From NCBI RefSeq assembly GCF_022770135.1, contig NZ_JALEIL010000087.1, forward strand, positions 1-35,063: DNA of 35,063 nt. Reading direction: 5' to 3'. The position numbers and the translations under genes were made by a program. Numbering within the stretch: the stretch's first letter is position 1; each line of letters starts with the position of its first letter. The DNA comes from Anaerococcus sp. GTDB taxonomy: Bacteria; Bacillota; Clostridia; Tissierellales; Peptoniphilaceae. Below the pieces are notes generated by a model. It made no database searches and was not told the origin of the DNA. It saw only the letters and a program-made list of their open reading frames with translations. Of this stretch, positions 34,788-35,063 are shown in pieces.

Positions 34788-35063
34788 TGTACCAATAAAA
34801 CTGGACATAATATTAAATTAGTTATTTACAATAGGATGCTTGCCTATACTTTGTAGGCGGCATCCATTTTGTTTTTGATTGGATTCGCTCATTATTAAAA
34901 TAATATATATATTCATCAATATCTTTTGAGAACTCATCAAAAGAGCTATAGCTCTTTTCATATCCATAATACAATTCATTTTTTAATCTAGCGAAAAATG
35001 ATTCCATAATAGAGTTATCATAACAGTTACCTTTTCTAGACATAGACTGATTTATCTTATGCT
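34788..35063 (-). mobile_element. Right end of an IS3-family insertion sequence, cut by the window edge
   Basis: The end likely begins at TGTACC (34,788), continuing AATAAAACTGGACA, like the TG-starting terminal repeats of IS3-family elements. About 30 bases in is the stop of a transposase read leftwards. The other end and the target duplication are not in the window, so the exact boundary is inferred. Confidence 0.7.
34822..35063 (-). CDS. IS3-family transposase (OrfB), C-terminal part
   Basis: The frame runs in from beyond the right edge, reading HKINQSMSRKGNCYDNSIMESFFARLKNELYY and then DEYIYYFNNERIQSKTKWMPPTKYRQAS. This is the last part of the DDE domain with the final catalytic Glu (in MESFF) and the conserved YxxYxNxxRxQ segment. 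The ORF track starts at an internal Met (35,043), but the frame is open beyond that to the edge. The frame ends properly at 34,822, so this part is not broken. Confidence 0.92.
   Translation of the reverse strand, partial: HKINQSMSRKGNCYDNSIMESFFARLKNELYYGYEKSYSSFDEFSKDIDEYIYYFNNERIQSKTKWMPPTKYRQASYCK

Noticed and set aside
34822-35043. Standalone 73-residue protein
   Set aside because: The frame continues past its first Met to the window edge and matches the end of IS3 OrfB, so it is part of a longer transposase.
1-35063. tRNA genes, rRNA or CRISPR arrays
   Set aside because: I saw no cloverleaf-like segment or evenly spaced repeats; nearly all bases are taken by protein genes.

Overview
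The window is an AT-rich, gene-dense stretch of a Firmicutes chromosome. It has Shine-Dalgarno (SD) sites of the AGGAG type, many overlapping genes, some TTG starts, a GatCAB amidotransferase, an MurT/GatD pair, and the usual Firmicutes gmk-rpoZ-coaBC-priA and glmU-prs-pth-mfd-prsA orders. Base composition and protein style suggest an anaerobic Gram-positive coccus of the Peptoniphilaceae/Tissierellia type (Anaerococcus-like). That placement is my inference, not something I could search. Most of the window is core genome. The accessory-looking parts are the copper operon and the insertion sequence at the right edge.

Layout. (1) 1-3,879, minus strand: gmk, rpoZ, coaBC and the first part of priA, all overlapping or nearly touching. 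(2) 3,969-5,717, plus strand: rqcH, ending in a bidirectional terminator shared with hup. (3) 5,762-15,789, minus strand: rpiB, deoD, glmU, prs, pth, mfd, prsA, a degenerate prsA paralogue and hup. This joins pentose and nucleoside supply, cell-wall precursors, ribosome rescue, transcription-coupled repair and extracytoplasmic folding; hup also has its own strong promoter. (4) 15,923-17,311, plus strand: murC. (5) 17,412-28,696, minus strand: pcrA, ligA, gatC, gatA, gatB, then a nested palindrome, then an amidohydrolase, an AcpS-NnrD fusion, alr and a MazF-type toxin. (6) 28,754-31,363, minus strand: acyP, murT, gatD, yerC, closed by a strong terminator. (7) 31,490-34,753, plus strand: copA (with a C-terminal CopZ-like domain), csoR and an Asp23-family gene. 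(8) From 34,788: the right end of an IS3-family element, running off the window.

The most interesting point is in the copper operon. The last 75 codons of copA encode a complete CopZ-like metallochaperone, preceded by a well-placed internal AAGGAG and an in-frame ATG. One gene could therefore make both a membrane ATPase carrying the chaperone domain and a free soluble chaperone. The operon has a near-consensus promoter, a perfect ACACCC-N5-GGGTGT palindrome at the expected transcription start, and a CsoR with the Cu(I) ligand set at its end, so it looks like a self-contained feedback loop. Other points worth a second look are a MazF-type toxin with no antitoxin gene between it and alr, an AcpS-NnrD fusion lacking the epimerase half, a PrsA-like lipoprotein that has lost the recognisable parvulin core, and a switch-like nested hairpin just upstream of an amidohydrolase start that has no SD. 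I saw no tRNA, rRNA or CRISPR array, and no gene-free stretch longer than about 140 bases.
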